The notes under the pieces were generated by a model. That model worked only from the letters and a program-made list of their open reading frames with translations, was not told the origin of the DNA and did not search any database. DNA of 50,413 nucleotides. Source: Streptomyces sp. SID4985. GTDB taxonomy: Bacteria > Actinomycetota > Actinomycetes > Streptomycetales > Streptomycetaceae. Positions 23,675-33,179 of this stretch are shown piece after piece; within the stretch, counting starts at the first letter, position 1; the number at the start of each line of letters is the position of its first letter. The position numbers and the translations under genes are program-made. Where the stretch lies: positions 1-50,413 of the forward strand of contig NZ_WWIR01000065.1 in NCBI RefSeq assembly GCF_009863025.1, given 5' to 3'.

Positions 23675-24940
23675 TCAGGTCTCCGGCGTGCTGGTGATCC
23701 CCTTGCAGGCGTTCGTGTTGTCGAGGACCCCGGGCTTGGCGGCGGCCTTCACCGCGTTGAAGTCGGCGACGTAGGCGTCATGGTCGGCGTCGTTGTCGAC
23801 CTTGAGGAGAGCCTCGTCGTTCTTGGTGAGGGCCGGGCCGCTGTAGTTGTGGCTGCCGGTCCACAGGATTTTCTGCTTCGTCGTGCCGTCGTACTTGCCC
23901 TCGATCAGCAGGTACTTGGAGTGGATGATGCGTGAGGCGGTGGAGGGGTCGTTGTCGTCGTCATCGTTGTAACAGCGCAGCGTGGGGCCGCCCGAGGCGT
24001 GCAGGGTCTCCCAAGTGCCGCTGGAGGAACCGCTGTCGGCCTCCGAATAGACGATGTCGACCGAGCAGCCGGCGGTCTTGAGCGCGACCAGCTTCTGCGC
24101 CACCGCGAGCCGGGTGAGCCGGAACATCCCGACCCGTATGTTGGTGTGCTTGGTGGTGCCGTCCTCGGTGTAGTTGCAGGTCACGTTGTCGAGGACGGCG
24201 GTGATGGTGTCGCCCGGCGTCGGGTCGTCCGCCGGACGCGGGAAGAAGTAGGCCTTGTACGGGCTGCTGGCGGTGGAGCTGTACCGCCAGTCGGCCCAGT
24301 CCTGGCCCACGAGCTGGTGGAAGTAGTCGCTGTACGCCGTGTAGATCGCCGTGTTGCCCGGCAGGACGTAGGCGTCGTTCCAGAACCGGCTGTAGCTGGA
24401 CGGCGTCAGGTTCGCCGAGGTCTGCACCACGACGTCGCTCGCGCCGTCGAGCTGCGAGAACAGCCAGAACTTGTTGTGGTTGATGGAGGAGCCCTGTGAA
24501 GGCTCGCCCAGACAGGACTTGTTGACCGGGCACAGTCCGACGAACGAACTCTTCGTGAGGTCGGTGCCGAGCCCGGCCTTCAGGATCGAGTACGACGTGT
24601 CCTTGGCGTTGTCGCTGACGTCGCTCTCGTCCATCATCAACTGGATGTCGACGCCGCGTCCACGGGCGTCCACGAGGGCCTGGGCGAAATCCGCGTCCCA
24701 GAAGTGGTACACCGAGGCCCTGATCGAGGAGCCCGGTTGCGCCTGGCCGATGTAGTCGAGCAGCCGTGTGCGTATCGCCTTCTGCGCGGCGTCGTCGCCC
24801 TTCGGGTTGTTGAAGACCGGGCCCGCCACTATGGCCGCGGACGCGTTGTCCGCCAGGCCGAGCTGAAGGCCCGCGACGAGCGAGATCGAGAAGGCGGCCG
24901 CGGCGAGACGGCTTGAGACGTGGCGTGATGCTGAGCGCAT
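23675..24940 (-). CDS. Secreted phospholipase D-like protein
   Basis: This 421-aa protein starts at ATG 24940 with AGGGGG upstream; an ATG at 24955 lies before that RBS. A signal peptide is clear, with charged RSASRHVSSR, a hydrophobic core and probable cleavage after NASA near residue 35. Two HKD-type motifs are seen: HNKFWLF (His155, Lys157) followed by VVVQTSANLT, and HSKYLLIEG (His340, Lys342) followed by WTGSHNYSG. These mark the phospholipase D superfamily. The canonical trailing Asp is not obvious in either motif, so activity (lipid or nucleic acid) is not certain. It is exported and probably extracellular. Several acidic runs (a DDDDND stretch) suggest calcium affinity, an inference only. 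Confidence 0.88.
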   Translation of the reverse strand: MRSASRHVSSRLAAAAFSISLVAGLQLGLADNASAAIVAGPVFNNPKGDDAAQKAIRTRLLDYIGQAQPGSSIRASVYHFWDADFAQALVDARGRGVDIQLMMDESDVSDNAKDTSYSILKAGLGTDLTKSSFVGLCPVNKSCLGEPSQGSSINHNKFWLFSQLDGASDVVVQTSANLTPSSYSRFWNDAYVLPGNTAIYTAYSDYFHQLVGQDWADWRYSSTASSPYKAYFFPRPADDPTPGDTITAVLDNVTCNYTEDGTTKHTNIRVGMFRLTRLAVAQKLVALKTAGCSVDIVYSEADSGSSSGTWETLHASGGPTLRCYNDDDDNDPSTASRIIHSKYLLIEGKYDGTTKQKILWTGSHNYSGPALTKNDEALLKVDNDADHDAYVADFNAVKAAAKPGVLDNTNACKGITSTPET

Positions 24941-25118
24941 CAGACCCCCTGACATGGATCGAACAAATATCTATCGATCGGATGTTGCCAGAGGGGTTTG
25001 CCTGACTACCAGTCACATCTGTTCCATGCCGGGGCCGCTGATCACTGTCGCGGCCAGGGGGTGCGGCAGCTCCACCGCCTCGTCTCCGTCGCGCGTCGGC
25101 CTCACCCCGCTCCCAAAA

Positions 25119-25166
25119 TACCCCCGGGGGTACTCGTGGTACCGTCCAGATATACCCCCGGGGGTA
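25119..25166 (+). promoter_or_regulatory. Paired CsoR/CstR-type operators
   Basis: Two identical 14-bp palindromes, TACCCCCGGGGGTA, lie at 25119-25132 and 25153-25166, centred 34 bp apart, just ahead of the metallo-hydrolase start. They match the G-tract palindromes bound by CsoR/CstR tetramers. The variant TACCCCTAGGGGTA at 27776-27789 stands beside the sensor gene. Confidence 0.8.
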
Positions 25167-25189
25167 ATTTTGCTGGAAGGGAGTACCTC

Positions 25190-26653
25190 GTGTTCTTCAT
25201 CGACACCCTCGACGTCACCGGCCTCGGCAACCGCAGCTACCTGGCGGGCGGCGATCGCGCGGCCGTCGTCGTCGATCCGCCGCGTGACATCGACCAGGTG
25301 ATCGCGGCGGCGGCGCGGCGCGGTGTGCGGATCGCGTACGTCGTCGAGACGCACGTGCACAACGACTACGTCACCGGAGGGCTGGAGCTGGCGCGCGTCA
25401 CCGGCGCCGCCTATCTGGTGCCTGCCGGGGCCGGGGTCGCGTACCCGCATGTGGCCGTGGGGGACGGCGACCGGTTCGCGGTGGACGCCGGGGTCGGGCT
25501 GCGTGCGCTGGCCACGCCCGGACACACCCCGCACCACACCGCCTACGCCCTGGAGGAGAACGGCGCGCCCGTCGCCGTGTTCACCGGGGGCTCGCTGCTG
25601 ACCGGCACCGTCGGGCGGCCCGATCTGGTCGAGCCGCGGCTGACGGAAGGGCTCGCCAGGGCTCAGTACGCGTCGGCGCACCGGCTGGCCGAGGAACTGC
25701 CGGACGAGACCGTGGTGTTGCCCACGCACGGGTTCGGCAGCTTCTGCTCGTCGCGGCGCGCGGAGGGTGCGGGCAGCACGATCGGCGAGGAGAAGGCATC
25801 CAACGAGGTGCTGCTCCGCGACGTCGACACCTTCGTCGCCGACCTGCTCGCCGGGCTGGACGACATCCCCGCGTACTACACCCACATGGGCCCGGCCAAC
25901 GCCGCCGGACCCGCGCCCGTCGACCTGACGCCGCCCGCCGTGGCCGATGCCGAGGAGATAGCCGCCCGGCTCGCCGCCGGGGAGTGGGTGGTCGACCTGC
26001 GCAACCGGGTCGCCTTCGCCGAAGGCCATGTCGCCGGTTCGCTGAATTTCGAGGCGGAGGGGCAGCTCGCGACGTACCTCGCCTGGCTGATCCCGTGGGG
26101 CAAGCCGGTGACCCTGCTCGCCGCGTCCCCGGAACAACTCGCCGCCGCCCAGCGCGAACTGGTCCGGGTCGGGATCGACCGGCCCGCCGCCGCGGCCACC
26201 GGGGAGCCGGAGAACTGGACGGGGGAGAGGCTCGCCTCGTTCCCGCGCGCCACCTTCGCCGACCTCGCGGCGACAGCGACGGGCGCCCCCGCCGCGCGGC
26301 CGGAGGCCCACTCCGGCGCCGACCTCCGCCATCCTCCGGCGCAGCGCCCCGTCGTCCTCGACGTCCGCCGCCACTCCGAGCGCACCGCGGGCTTCGTCGA
26401 CGGCTCCGTCCACATCCCCCTCCACACCCTGCCCCGCCGCCTCCACGAGGTCCCCGACGGACAGGTGTGGGTCCACTGCGCCGGAGGCATGCGCGCCGCC
26501 ATCGCCGCGTCGCTGCTGGACGCCGCGGGCCGCGAGGTCGTCGCGATCGACGACGGCTTCGACGCGGCCGGGCGTGCCGGGCTGGTCGTACGCACGCGCT
26601 TGGACGGCGGCGATTCCGACACGGCCGGACCGGCCGACCGCACCCACGGATGA
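25190..26653 (+). CDS. Metallo-beta-lactamase-fold hydrolase with two rhodanese domains (persulfide dioxygenase-like)
   Basis: This 487-aa protein starts at GTG 25190 behind GGAAGGGAG. The MBL domain, about residues 1-235, carries THVHNDYVTGG (His55, His57, Asp59), the ATPGHTPHH motif and an LPTHGFGSFC segment. A first rhodanese-like domain, about 255-345, lacks the catalytic cysteine (LLAAS in its place). A second, about 365-460, has the active loop HCAGGMRA with Cys430. Persulfide dioxygenase-rhodanese fusions oxidise glutathione- or bacillithiol/mycothiol-type persulfides to sulfite and thiosulfate; the thiol used here is not known. It overlaps the TauE/SafE gene by ATGA, giving coupled translation, and is preceded by paired CstR-type operators. 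Confidence 0.9.
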   Translation: MFFIDTLDVTGLGNRSYLAGGDRAAVVVDPPRDIDQVIAAAARRGVRIAYVVETHVHNDYVTGGLELARVTGAAYLVPAGAGVAYPHVAVGDGDRFAVDAGVGLRALATPGHTPHHTAYALEENGAPVAVFTGGSLLTGTVGRPDLVEPRLTEGLARAQYASAHRLAEELPDETVVLPTHGFGSFCSSRRAEGAGSTIGEEKASNEVLLRDVDTFVADLLAGLDDIPAYYTHMGPANAAGPAPVDLTPPAVADAEEIAARLAAGEWVVDLRNRVAFAEGHVAGSLNFEAEGQLATYLAWLIPWGKPVTLLAASPEQLAAAQRELVRVGIDRPAAAATGEPENWTGERLASFPRATFADLAATATGAPAARPEAHSGADLRHPPAQRPVVLDVRRHSERTAGFVDGSVHIPLHTLPRRLHEVPDGQVWVHCAGGMRAAIAASLLDAAGREVVAIDDGFDAAGRAGLVVRTRLDGGDSDTAGPADRTHG

Positions 26654-27399
26654 GCGCGCTGATACTCGCCCTGGTCGCCGGAGCCGTCGTCGGACTGGCG
26701 CTCGGGGGACTCGGGGGCGGGGGCAGCGTGCTGGCCGTACCCGCGCTGATCTACCTGCTCGGCTTCACCCCCGTCGCGGCGACCACCGCGAGCCTGATCA
26801 TCGTCGCGTTCACTTCCGCGGCCGGACTGTCAGCCCACGCCAGGGACGGCTACGTGCGCTGGCGCACCGGGTTGCTGTTCGCGGCGGCCGGGATCGGGCC
26901 CGCCATGCTGGGCGGGGCGCTCGCCGGACGCCTGCCGGGGGCCGTGCTGACCACGGCCTTCGCGCTCGTCGCGGCGGTCGCCGCGCTCCGGATGCTCAGG
27001 CCGCGCGCCGTGTCCGAGGGCGCGAGGCGGGTACGGCCGGGCCGGGCCGCGGCCGCCGGAGCGGGCCTTGGCCTGGTCACCGGGGTACTCGGGGTGGGCG
27101 GCGGTTTCCTCGCCGTGCCCGCGCTGGTGGGCGTCCTCGGGATGCGGATGCGGGCGGCGGTGGGCACCAGTCTGCTCGTCATCACCGTCAACTCGCTGGC
27201 GGCCCTCGCCCTGCGCGCGGGTACGGCCGACGGGCTCGACTGGGCCGTCGTGGGACCGTTCACCGCGGCGGCGGTGCTCGGCGCGTGGGACGGCAAGCGC
27301 CTTGCCGCGAAGCTGTCGGGGCGCGCTCTTCAGCGGCTCTTCGCCGTCGCCCTGCTCGGCGTGGCCTGCTTCATGCTGGTGGACGCGGTGGTGCGATGA
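26650..27399 (+). CDS. TauE/SafE-family sulfite exporter
   Basis: This 249-aa membrane protein starts at ATG 26650, overlapping the preceding stop by four bases. About eight hydrophobic spans are seen, with the repeated glycine-rich signatures of the family: GLGGGGSVLAVPALIYLLG near the N terminus and GVLGVGGGFLAVPALVGVLG in the second half. Family members move sulfite, sulfonates or other C1/C2 anions. Next to a persulfide dioxygenase, export of sulfite is the natural role. Co-regulation through the upstream palindromes is likely. Confidence 0.92.
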   Translation: MSALILALVAGAVVGLALGGLGGGGSVLAVPALIYLLGFTPVAATTASLIIVAFTSAAGLSAHARDGYVRWRTGLLFAAAGIGPAMLGGALAGRLPGAVLTTAFALVAAVAALRMLRPRAVSEGARRVRPGRAAAAGAGLGLVTGVLGVGGGFLAVPALVGVLGMRMRAAVGTSLLVITVNSLAALALRAGTADGLDWAVVGPFTAAAVLGAWDGKRLAAKLSGRALQRLFAVALLGVACFMLVDAVVR

Positions 27400-27470
27400 G
27401 CGGCCCGTACGACGATGAGCGCTCTCGTACGACCCGGTGGCCACGACCTCGCCGCCCCGCCGCGCCCCCA

Positions 27471-27791
<321 letters not shown>

Positions 27792-27847
27792 CTACGTCCC
27801 GGTTCGGGACGGTGACGACCCGCACGCCGACAAGGATCACATCCGCC

Positions 27848-28426
27848 ATGACCGCGCCCCGCACTCTCAGCACCGACCAGGCCCGCGCCCGCCTCCAGGA
27901 CCTCACCGTCATCGACGTCCGCACCCCCGCCGAGTACGCCTCCGGCCACCTCCCCGGCGCCCTCAACATCCCCCTGGACCGGCTCCGGCACGCGCTGCCC
28001 GACCTGCGGCACGCCGCCGACCGGGGCGACCTCCTCATGGTGTGCGCCTCCGGCAACCGCTCCACGAACGCCTGCCGGACCCTCGCCGAGCAGGGCATCC
28101 CGGCGGCCACCCTCACCGGCGGCACCCAGGCCTGGGCAACCGCCGGACACGACCTGCACCGCCCCACGGCCCGCGACACCCGCACCGGCTGGACCATGGA
28201 GAGGCAGGTCCGCTTCACAGCGGGGGCGCTGGTCCTGCTCGGCCTCCTCCTCGGCCTCCTCATGCACCCCGCCTTCCAGCTCCTCTCCGCAGGCGTCGCG
28301 GCCGGCCTCGTCTTCTCCGCGCTCACCGACACCTGCGGCATGGCCGCCCTGCTCTCCAAACTGCCCCACAACCGCCCCCGCCCGGCGGACCTCGCCACGA
28401 CACTGGCCGCATTGCGCCGCCGCTGA
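27848..28426 (+). CDS. Rhodanese-like protein with C-terminal membrane domain
   Basis: This 192-aa protein starts at ATG 27848 with AAGGA nine bases upstream. Residues about 8-110 form a rhodanese domain: VIDVRTPAEYASGHLPGALN, then active loop MVCASGNRST. A basic hinge leads to two membrane spans, about residues 125-160 (FTAGALVLLGLLLGLLMH and FQLLSAGVAAGLVFSALTD), resembling the DUF2892 inner-membrane module that often accompanies rhodaneses. It probably moves sulfane sulfur at the membrane. It is divergent from the CstR-like gene and shares its operator. Confidence 0.9.
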   Translation: MTAPRTLSTDQARARLQDLTVIDVRTPAEYASGHLPGALNIPLDRLRHALPDLRHAADRGDLLMVCASGNRSTNACRTLAEQGIPAATLTGGTQAWATAGHDLHRPTARDTRTGWTMERQVRFTAGALVLLGLLLGLLMHPAFQLLSAGVAAGLVFSALTDTCGMAALLSKLPHNRPRPADLATTLAALRRR

Positions 28427-28537
28427 CCAGGCACAGCGAAAATCGCTCGCAGCGCCTGCTTGGAGTGCGGTCATGCCGACTCCGCCGCGCCTGCGCGTGC
28501 CAGGCACGCCGAAACGATCACCGCCCGAGATACGTGG

Positions 28538-28924
28538 TCACGCGCGGCCGGGCGGGACAGGCGTCGCCTGGTGGTAGTACATCCGCCACGCGCCGTCCGC
28601 GGACTGCCTGCGCCAGAGCGAACTCCGCCGTGCTCGCCCGCCGTTCAAGGTGGTCTCGTACGTGAGGTGCACCAGTCCGGGGGCCAGGAGGACGCCGGTG
28701 AAGTCCGAGGGCTCGTAGCGCGGGCCGCTGTCCGCCGCGCCGTCCATCCCGGGCATCTCGGCGACCATCTCCTCGTACGTCCACCGCCGACCCGAGGACC
28801 CGACCTCCACGAACTCCGGATCCAGCAACTGCCCTGAAAGGGAGGGCGATGCGCGCACGTCGGGGTCCATGAGGCGCAGCTCGCCCGCGATCGCTTCCCG
28901 TACGGCATCCGTCTCTTCGCTCAT
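28538..28924 (-). CDS. NTF2-like (DUF4440-type) small protein
   Basis: This 128-aa protein starts at ATG 28924. Its pattern fits the SnoaL/NTF2-like cone fold: an N-terminal helix (TDAVREAIAGELRLMDPDV), a DPEFVEVGSSGRRWTYEEM turn as in DUF4440 proteins, and a C-terminal beta region ending SLWRRQSADGAWRMYYHQ. Such proteins are often ligand-binding or enzymatic with small substrates. It lies 42 bases downstream of the flavin monooxygenase stop on the same strand, so both may be on one transcript and this could act on the same chemistry. No catalytic residue is assignable. Confidence 0.8.
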   Translation of the reverse strand: MSEETDAVREAIAGELRLMDPDVRASPSLSGQLLDPEFVEVGSSGRRWTYEEMVAEMPGMDGAADSGPRYEPSDFTGVLLAPGLVHLTYETTLNGGRARRSSLWRRQSADGAWRMYYHQATPVPPGRA

Positions 28925-28966
28925 GTGGGCATCCTGGCCCAGGTGACCTGGCCTTTCGCAACCGAG

Positions 28967-30508
28967 TTACCGCCTGCGGAGCACACCTTCGGGCGACGGT
29001 TCGCCCGCCCATCGGAGCAACGCGGTTTCCAGTTCCGGGAGTTCGGAGGTGTCCGTCGTGTCGGAGGCCCAGGCGATCACGCCGTCGGGGCGTATCAGTA
29101 CCCCGGCCGGTGTCGCGTGGGTGTCGGTCACGAGGTGGACCCGATGCGCCCATGCCGACGCGAGGGCGGCGAAGGTGCCGTCGGGGGAGCGGTCGAGCAG
29201 CAGGAAACCGCCGTCGTGGGCGTGGTCGGACAGGCGGGAGCCGTCCGTCAGGTGGAGGTCGGGGGCGTAGCGGCCGGTCAGAGGGTGGGCGCCGGGGAGG
29301 GCGGTGCGTTGGGTGACGCCGGAGATCTGCTTGACGGCGTAGGTCGTGCCGTCGCGGGTGCCGAGCAGGTCGGCGACGACCGAGCGGAGGGCGGCGGACC
29401 TGGGGTCGCCGCGCAGGACCCCGATCTGGGCCCGCGTCCAGTCGAGCACCCAGGCGCCGAGGGGGCGGCGCTCGGTGTCGTAGGTGTCGAGGAGCCCGGC
29501 GGGAGCCCAACCGGCGATCACCGCACCGAGTTTCCAGCCGAGGTTCATCGCGTCGCCGACCCCGAGGTTGAGGCCCTGTCCGCCGAAGGGCGGGTGCACA
29601 TGGGCGGCGTCACCGGCCAGCAGGACGCGACCCGAGCGATAGGCCGCGGCCTGGCGGGTGTTGTCCGTCCAGCGGGTCGGTACGGCACGCAGCGCGGTCA
29701 GGGTGACGTCGGTGCCCGAGACTTGACGCAGGCTGGTCTGAACGTCTGCCAGAGTGACGGGTGTTGAGCGGTCGGCCGGAGGGGCATCGAACTCCACGGT
29801 GGCCACCCGTCCGGGCTGGGGGCCGTAGCGGTACGCCCCACGGGAGGACCACGTCCATCCGCTCGCGAGCTTCTCCGGGTCGGCGATGTCCACGACCGCC
29901 TGGTATCCGGTGAGTTCGGGATCGGTGCCCGGGAAGCCGATCCCCGCGAGGCGGCGTACGGTGCTGTGTCCGCCGTCGCACCCCACCAGCCAACCGGTGC
30001 GCCATGTACCGGCGTTGGTGCCCACGAGTACGCCGTCCCCCGTGTCTTCGAGCGCGGTGACCTCCACTCCGCGGCGCACCGGCACGCCGAGCCGCGTAAC
30101 GTGCTCGGTCAGCAGCGACTCCAACTCACGCTGCGGCACCATCCGTACGTCGGCCGCGGTGTGCGCGGCGAGGTCGGGGTCGGACCAGTCCACGAGGCTC
30201 GGGTCGAGAACCATGCCCGCGAAGTGGCCGGTGAAGCGGGCCTCGGGCCGCCGTTCCCCGGCCACATCGGCGTACGAACCCATCCGCGCAAGAACCTCGC
30301 GCTGTATTCGCCGGGCGGCGGGCAACAGTCCACGCCGGTCGAGCGCCTCGGCCGTCGGCACGTTGATCGACTGTGCCTTCAGCGCCTCGTCGGGCTTCTC
30401 CCGCCGTTCGAGCACCCGCACCGTGGCCCCGGCGAGCGCCAGTTCGGCGGCCAGGACGAGGCCCACGGGCCCGGCTCCGACCACGGTCACGTCCACGCTT
30501 GTTTCCAT
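28967..30508 (-). CDS. FAD-dependent aromatic monooxygenase (PHBH-like)
   Basis: This 513-aa enzyme carries a Rossmann FAD motif (VVGAGPVGLVLAAELALAG) at the N terminus, the DG-type second motif VGCDGGHSTVRRLAGI, and the third flavin motif GDAAHVHPPFGGQGLNLGVG followed by DAMNLGWKLGAV. The C-terminal thioredoxin-like region is short. The family hydroxylates polyketides and inactivates antibiotics such as rifamycins; the substrate here is unknown. The start is uncertain: ATG 30508 is chosen, but GAAGGA is 13 bases away. ATG 30520 and GTG 30529 are alternatives. The promoter carries three GAAC-N3-GTTC sites like those at the exporter. Confidence 0.9.
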   Translation of the reverse strand: METSVDVTVVGAGPVGLVLAAELALAGATVRVLERREKPDEALKAQSINVPTAEALDRRGLLPAARRIQREVLARMGSYADVAGERRPEARFTGHFAGMVLDPSLVDWSDPDLAAHTAADVRMVPQRELESLLTEHVTRLGVPVRRGVEVTALEDTGDGVLVGTNAGTWRTGWLVGCDGGHSTVRRLAGIGFPGTDPELTGYQAVVDIADPEKLASGWTWSSRGAYRYGPQPGRVATVEFDAPPADRSTPVTLADVQTSLRQVSGTDVTLTALRAVPTRWTDNTRQAAAYRSGRVLLAGDAAHVHPPFGGQGLNLGVGDAMNLGWKLGAVIAGWAPAGLLDTYDTERRPLGAWVLDWTRAQIGVLRGDPRSAALRSVVADLLGTRDGTTYAVKQISGVTQRTALPGAHPLTGRYAPDLHLTDGSRLSDHAHDGGFLLLDRSPDGTFAALASAWAHRVHLVTDTHATPAGVLIRPDGVIAWASDTTDTSELPELETALLRWAGEPSPEGVLRRR

Positions 30509-30542
30509 GTGCTGATTCATGTCCTTCACGCAGTCACGATAC

Positions 30543-30596
30543 GAACAGTGTTCTAGATACGAACGACGTTCTACATGCGAACGGCGTTCGCGTCAA
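30543..30596 (-). promoter_or_regulatory. Monooxygenase promoter overlapped by three GAAC-N3-GTTC operators
   Basis: On the minus strand, -35 TTGACG (30596-30591) and -10 TAGAAC (30573-30568) are 17 bases apart. GAACGGCGTTC at 30579-30589 fills the spacer, GAACGACGTTC at 30561-30571 overlaps the -10 box, and GAACAGTGTTC at 30543-30553 lies downstream. The sites are exactly 18 bp apart. Confidence 0.78.
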
Positions 30597-30614
30597 TCTG
30601 GGTCGTCGGCGCGA

Positions 30615-30637
30615 CCGGTGGGAGAAAGCCCCACCGG
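30615..30637. other. Perfect 8-bp inverted repeat in the divergent spacer
   Basis: CCGGTGGG at 30615-30622 and CCCACCGG at 30630-30637 are separated by 7 bases. It lies between the monooxygenase promoter and the tannase-like gene and might be an operator or an mRNA hairpin. Nothing more supports either. Confidence 0.4.
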
Positions 30638-30742
30638 AACGGTGCGAGATGTGGGTGACGTACACCTCAACCGCGACGTGACAGCGCCCTAATCTCCCCG
30701 TCGTCACCTCTGCGCGCGCTCGGCTTCGAGGAAGAGGTCATC

Positions 30743-32422
30743 GTGAGGAGAACATCCGTAAGAGGCACGGCGGTTCGCCGACTCGGGCTGCTGGCGTCCA
30801 TGGCGCTGCTGGTGGGCGCGACCCAGGTCCTCGGGGCCGAGGCGACCACCGCGACGCGTCCGGCCCCACCCGGTCGCTCGGCGCCCGCGTGCGGCGGGCT
30901 GGACGGCATGGAGATCCCGGCATCGGCCATGAGCCTGCCGACCGGTGGAGGCCGCGTCGAGTCGGCCTCGGTCAGGACCGGCCTGGTCAGCGGCGAGACG
31001 ATCACGTACTGCCAGGTCGACGCCGACATCCGTCCCGTCGATCCGTCCGCGCCCGCGATCAAGATGCGCGCGGCCCTGCCCTACGACTGGAACGGCAAGG
31101 CCCTGATGTTCGGCGGAGGCGGCTACAGCGGCACCATCCCCGACCTCACGGGCAACGTGCCGTTCGGCCCCACCGATCAACCGGCCCCCCTGGCTCGGCG
31201 GTACGCGACCTTCGCGAGCGACTCCGGACACCAGCAGAGCCCGACGGCCCCTCCGTCACTGGACGGGTCGTTCGGCGTGAACGACGAGGCCCTGAACAAC
31301 TTCGCCGCAGGCGACGCGCTCAAGAAGACACGCGACGCGAGCCTGTTCCTCGTCGGGCACGCCTACGGGGCGCAGCCCGCCGAGGTCTACTTCGCGGGCG
31401 GCTCAACAGGCGGCCGGGAGGCCCTCGTTGTCGCCCAGCGGTGGCCGACCGCGTTCGACGGCGTGATCTCCGCCTTCCCCGCCTGGAACAACCTCAGCGA
31501 AATGCTGTACGTGGGGCACCTGGCCCAAGTCCTGTCCCGCCCCGGCGCCTTCCCCGGAGTCGACAAGCAGACACTCCTCTACGACAGGGTCGTCCGGGCG
31601 TGTGACGGGCTGGACGGCGTCAACGACAACGTCGTCTCCAACCCGGGGAGTTGTCACTTCGACCCCCACACCCTGCGCTGCCCGAACGGCACCGATGCCG
31701 GACCGGCCTGTCTGTCGGACACCCAGATCGGGGCCGTGATCGCCATGTCCTCGTCATTCAGCTGGCCGTACCGGATCGCCAGCGGCGAGACGGAATATCC
31801 CGGCTTCCCGTTCCTCTCGGGGGCGGACATGCGGACCCCGTTCCTCGGGTTCGGCACCACCGCGCCGGCCGATCCCATGCCGGTGACGAGCGGCTACGGG
31901 ATGCAGTTCTGGGATCAATGGGTCAAGTACTTCCTGACCCGCGACCCTCACCACAACTCCCTCACCGTCGATCCCCGCAATCCCGGCAAGTGGCTCGCCC
32001 GGATCAGCCGTCTGTCCACGATCCAGGACCGCAACGACACGGACCTCGGCGCCTTCGCCCGCGCGGGCGGCAAGCTGATCATGCTCCACGGCGCCGCCGA
32101 CGAACTCGTCGCCCCGCGTTCGACGACCGACTACTACCAACGCGTCCGCGCCACCCTGGGCGCCGGGCCGACCCACTCCTTCCTGCGCTACTACGTCGTG
32201 GCCGGGGCGAACCACGCCAACTTCGGCACCCCCGCGTTCGCCGCCGCCACGGACTCGCTCTCCGCGCTGGAGCGCTGGGTCGAAGGGGACGTGCCGCCCG
32301 TCAACCAGGTGGTGTCCGACGCCCTCCACCACCGCACGCGTCCGCTGTGCGAGTACCCGGGCTGGCCCAGATATCGCGCCGGTGATCCGGACAGCGCGTC
32401 GAGTTTCGTGTGCGCGCGCTGA
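30743..32422 (+). CDS. Secreted tannase/feruloyl esterase-family protein
   Basis: This 559-aa protein starts at GTG 30743 with GAAGAGG upstream. The signal peptide has a basic start (RRTSVRGTAVRR), a hydrophobic stretch and probable cleavage near VLGAEA, about residue 32. The esterase nucleophile elbow FAGGSTGGREAL holds Ser221. The acid is probably Asp453 in HGAADELV, and the base His491 in VVAGANHANFG. Paired cysteines in the central lid (CPNGTDAGPAC) fit the family. Members cleave gallate or ferulate esters of plant polymers outside the cell, which suits a soil saprophyte. The specific ester is not known. Confidence 0.9.
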   Translation: MRRTSVRGTAVRRLGLLASMALLVGATQVLGAEATTATRPAPPGRSAPACGGLDGMEIPASAMSLPTGGGRVESASVRTGLVSGETITYCQVDADIRPVDPSAPAIKMRAALPYDWNGKALMFGGGGYSGTIPDLTGNVPFGPTDQPAPLARRYATFASDSGHQQSPTAPPSLDGSFGVNDEALNNFAAGDALKKTRDASLFLVGHAYGAQPAEVYFAGGSTGGREALVVAQRWPTAFDGVISAFPAWNNLSEMLYVGHLAQVLSRPGAFPGVDKQTLLYDRVVRACDGLDGVNDNVVSNPGSCHFDPHTLRCPNGTDAGPACLSDTQIGAVIAMSSSFSWPYRIASGETEYPGFPFLSGADMRTPFLGFGTTAPADPMPVTSGYGMQFWDQWVKYFLTRDPHHNSLTVDPRNPGKWLARISRLSTIQDRNDTDLGAFARAGGKLIMLHGAADELVAPRSTTDYYQRVRATLGAGPTHSFLRYYVVAGANHANFGTPAFAAATDSLSALERWVEGDVPPVNQVVSDALHHRTRPLCEYPGWPRYRAGDPDSASSFVCAR

Positions 32423-32475
32423 GGCGTCCCCGGGCCCGGTCATGGACGTGACGGGGTGGTCCTAGGCTTCCACCA

Positions 32476-32973
32476 GTGATCTCCCCAACTCGTCCAGCGT
32501 CTCTCTTCCACGGTGGCACGGGCCGTGTCGCCACAGCGGCGACCGTCCTCCTCGCGCTTGCCACCGGCTGCGGCTCAAGCACCGGCGCTCCGGCGGGCGG
32601 CTCCACGAACACCGCGAGCCGCCCGCCGAACCGGCCTACAAGCCACCCGGTGACGGACACCAGCATCAGCGCCGAGCCGGGCGAGCGCTTCACGCTCACC
32701 GTCGACCAGAACGCCTCCACCCGCGAGTACTGGTACCTGGCCGGTCCCGAGCCCGACAGTTCGGTACTGGTCAGCCGTGGGCGGTCGTACGCGCGAGACT
32801 CCGCCGACGAGACGGCGCCCGGTGTCGGCCGTCAACTCACCTTCGCCTTCGAGGCCAAGGGCAGGGGGACGACCCGGTTCACGCTGCTGCACTGCACGTT
32901 CACCACCTGCCGGGGCAACACGTCCACCAGGCCCCCGCGACGACCGGCTCCGGCGAGTCCGCCGAGCGCATGA
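32476..32973 (+). CDS. Chagasin-like (I42) lipoprotein, probably frameshifted at the C terminus
   Basis: This frame gives 165 aa from GTG 32476. A lipobox, ALATGC, with Cys near residue 32 marks a lipoprotein. Residues about 60-145 resemble the chagasin/I42 cysteine-protease-inhibitor fold (EPGERFTLTVDQNASTREYW, then RQLTFAFEAKGRGTTRFTLL). The frame then ends in a low-complexity proline/arginine tail. A different frame just downstream, reaching the stop at 32994-32996, reads ESAERMTYTVTVG, the expected last strand of the domain. A one-base loss between about 32915 and 32950, or a sequencing error, would explain this. TAGGCT at 32463-32468 may drive a leaderless transcript. Confidence 0.7.
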   Translation: MISPTRPASLFHGGTGRVATAATVLLALATGCGSSTGAPAGGSTNTASRPPNRPTSHPVTDTSISAEPGERFTLTVDQNASTREYWYLAGPEPDSSVLVSRGRSYARDSADETAPGVGRQLTFAFEAKGRGTTRFTLLHCTFTTCRGNTSTRPPRRPAPASPPSA

Positions 32974-33179
32974 CCTACACCGTCACTGTCGGCTGAGGAG
33001 AGACACGACGCGCTCGTGGCGCGAGCGGCAAAAACGACGCCAAGGACGATTCAAGAAGAGTTTGCAAAGTAAACGTGAAGCTTTTCACGGCTCAGCTTCG
33101 CTTGATTAGTGGATCTTGTTGGCTTTGCCCGCTTCCGCGTGCCTGGTGAACGGTCCGGACCTGCCCCTATGTTGCGAGC

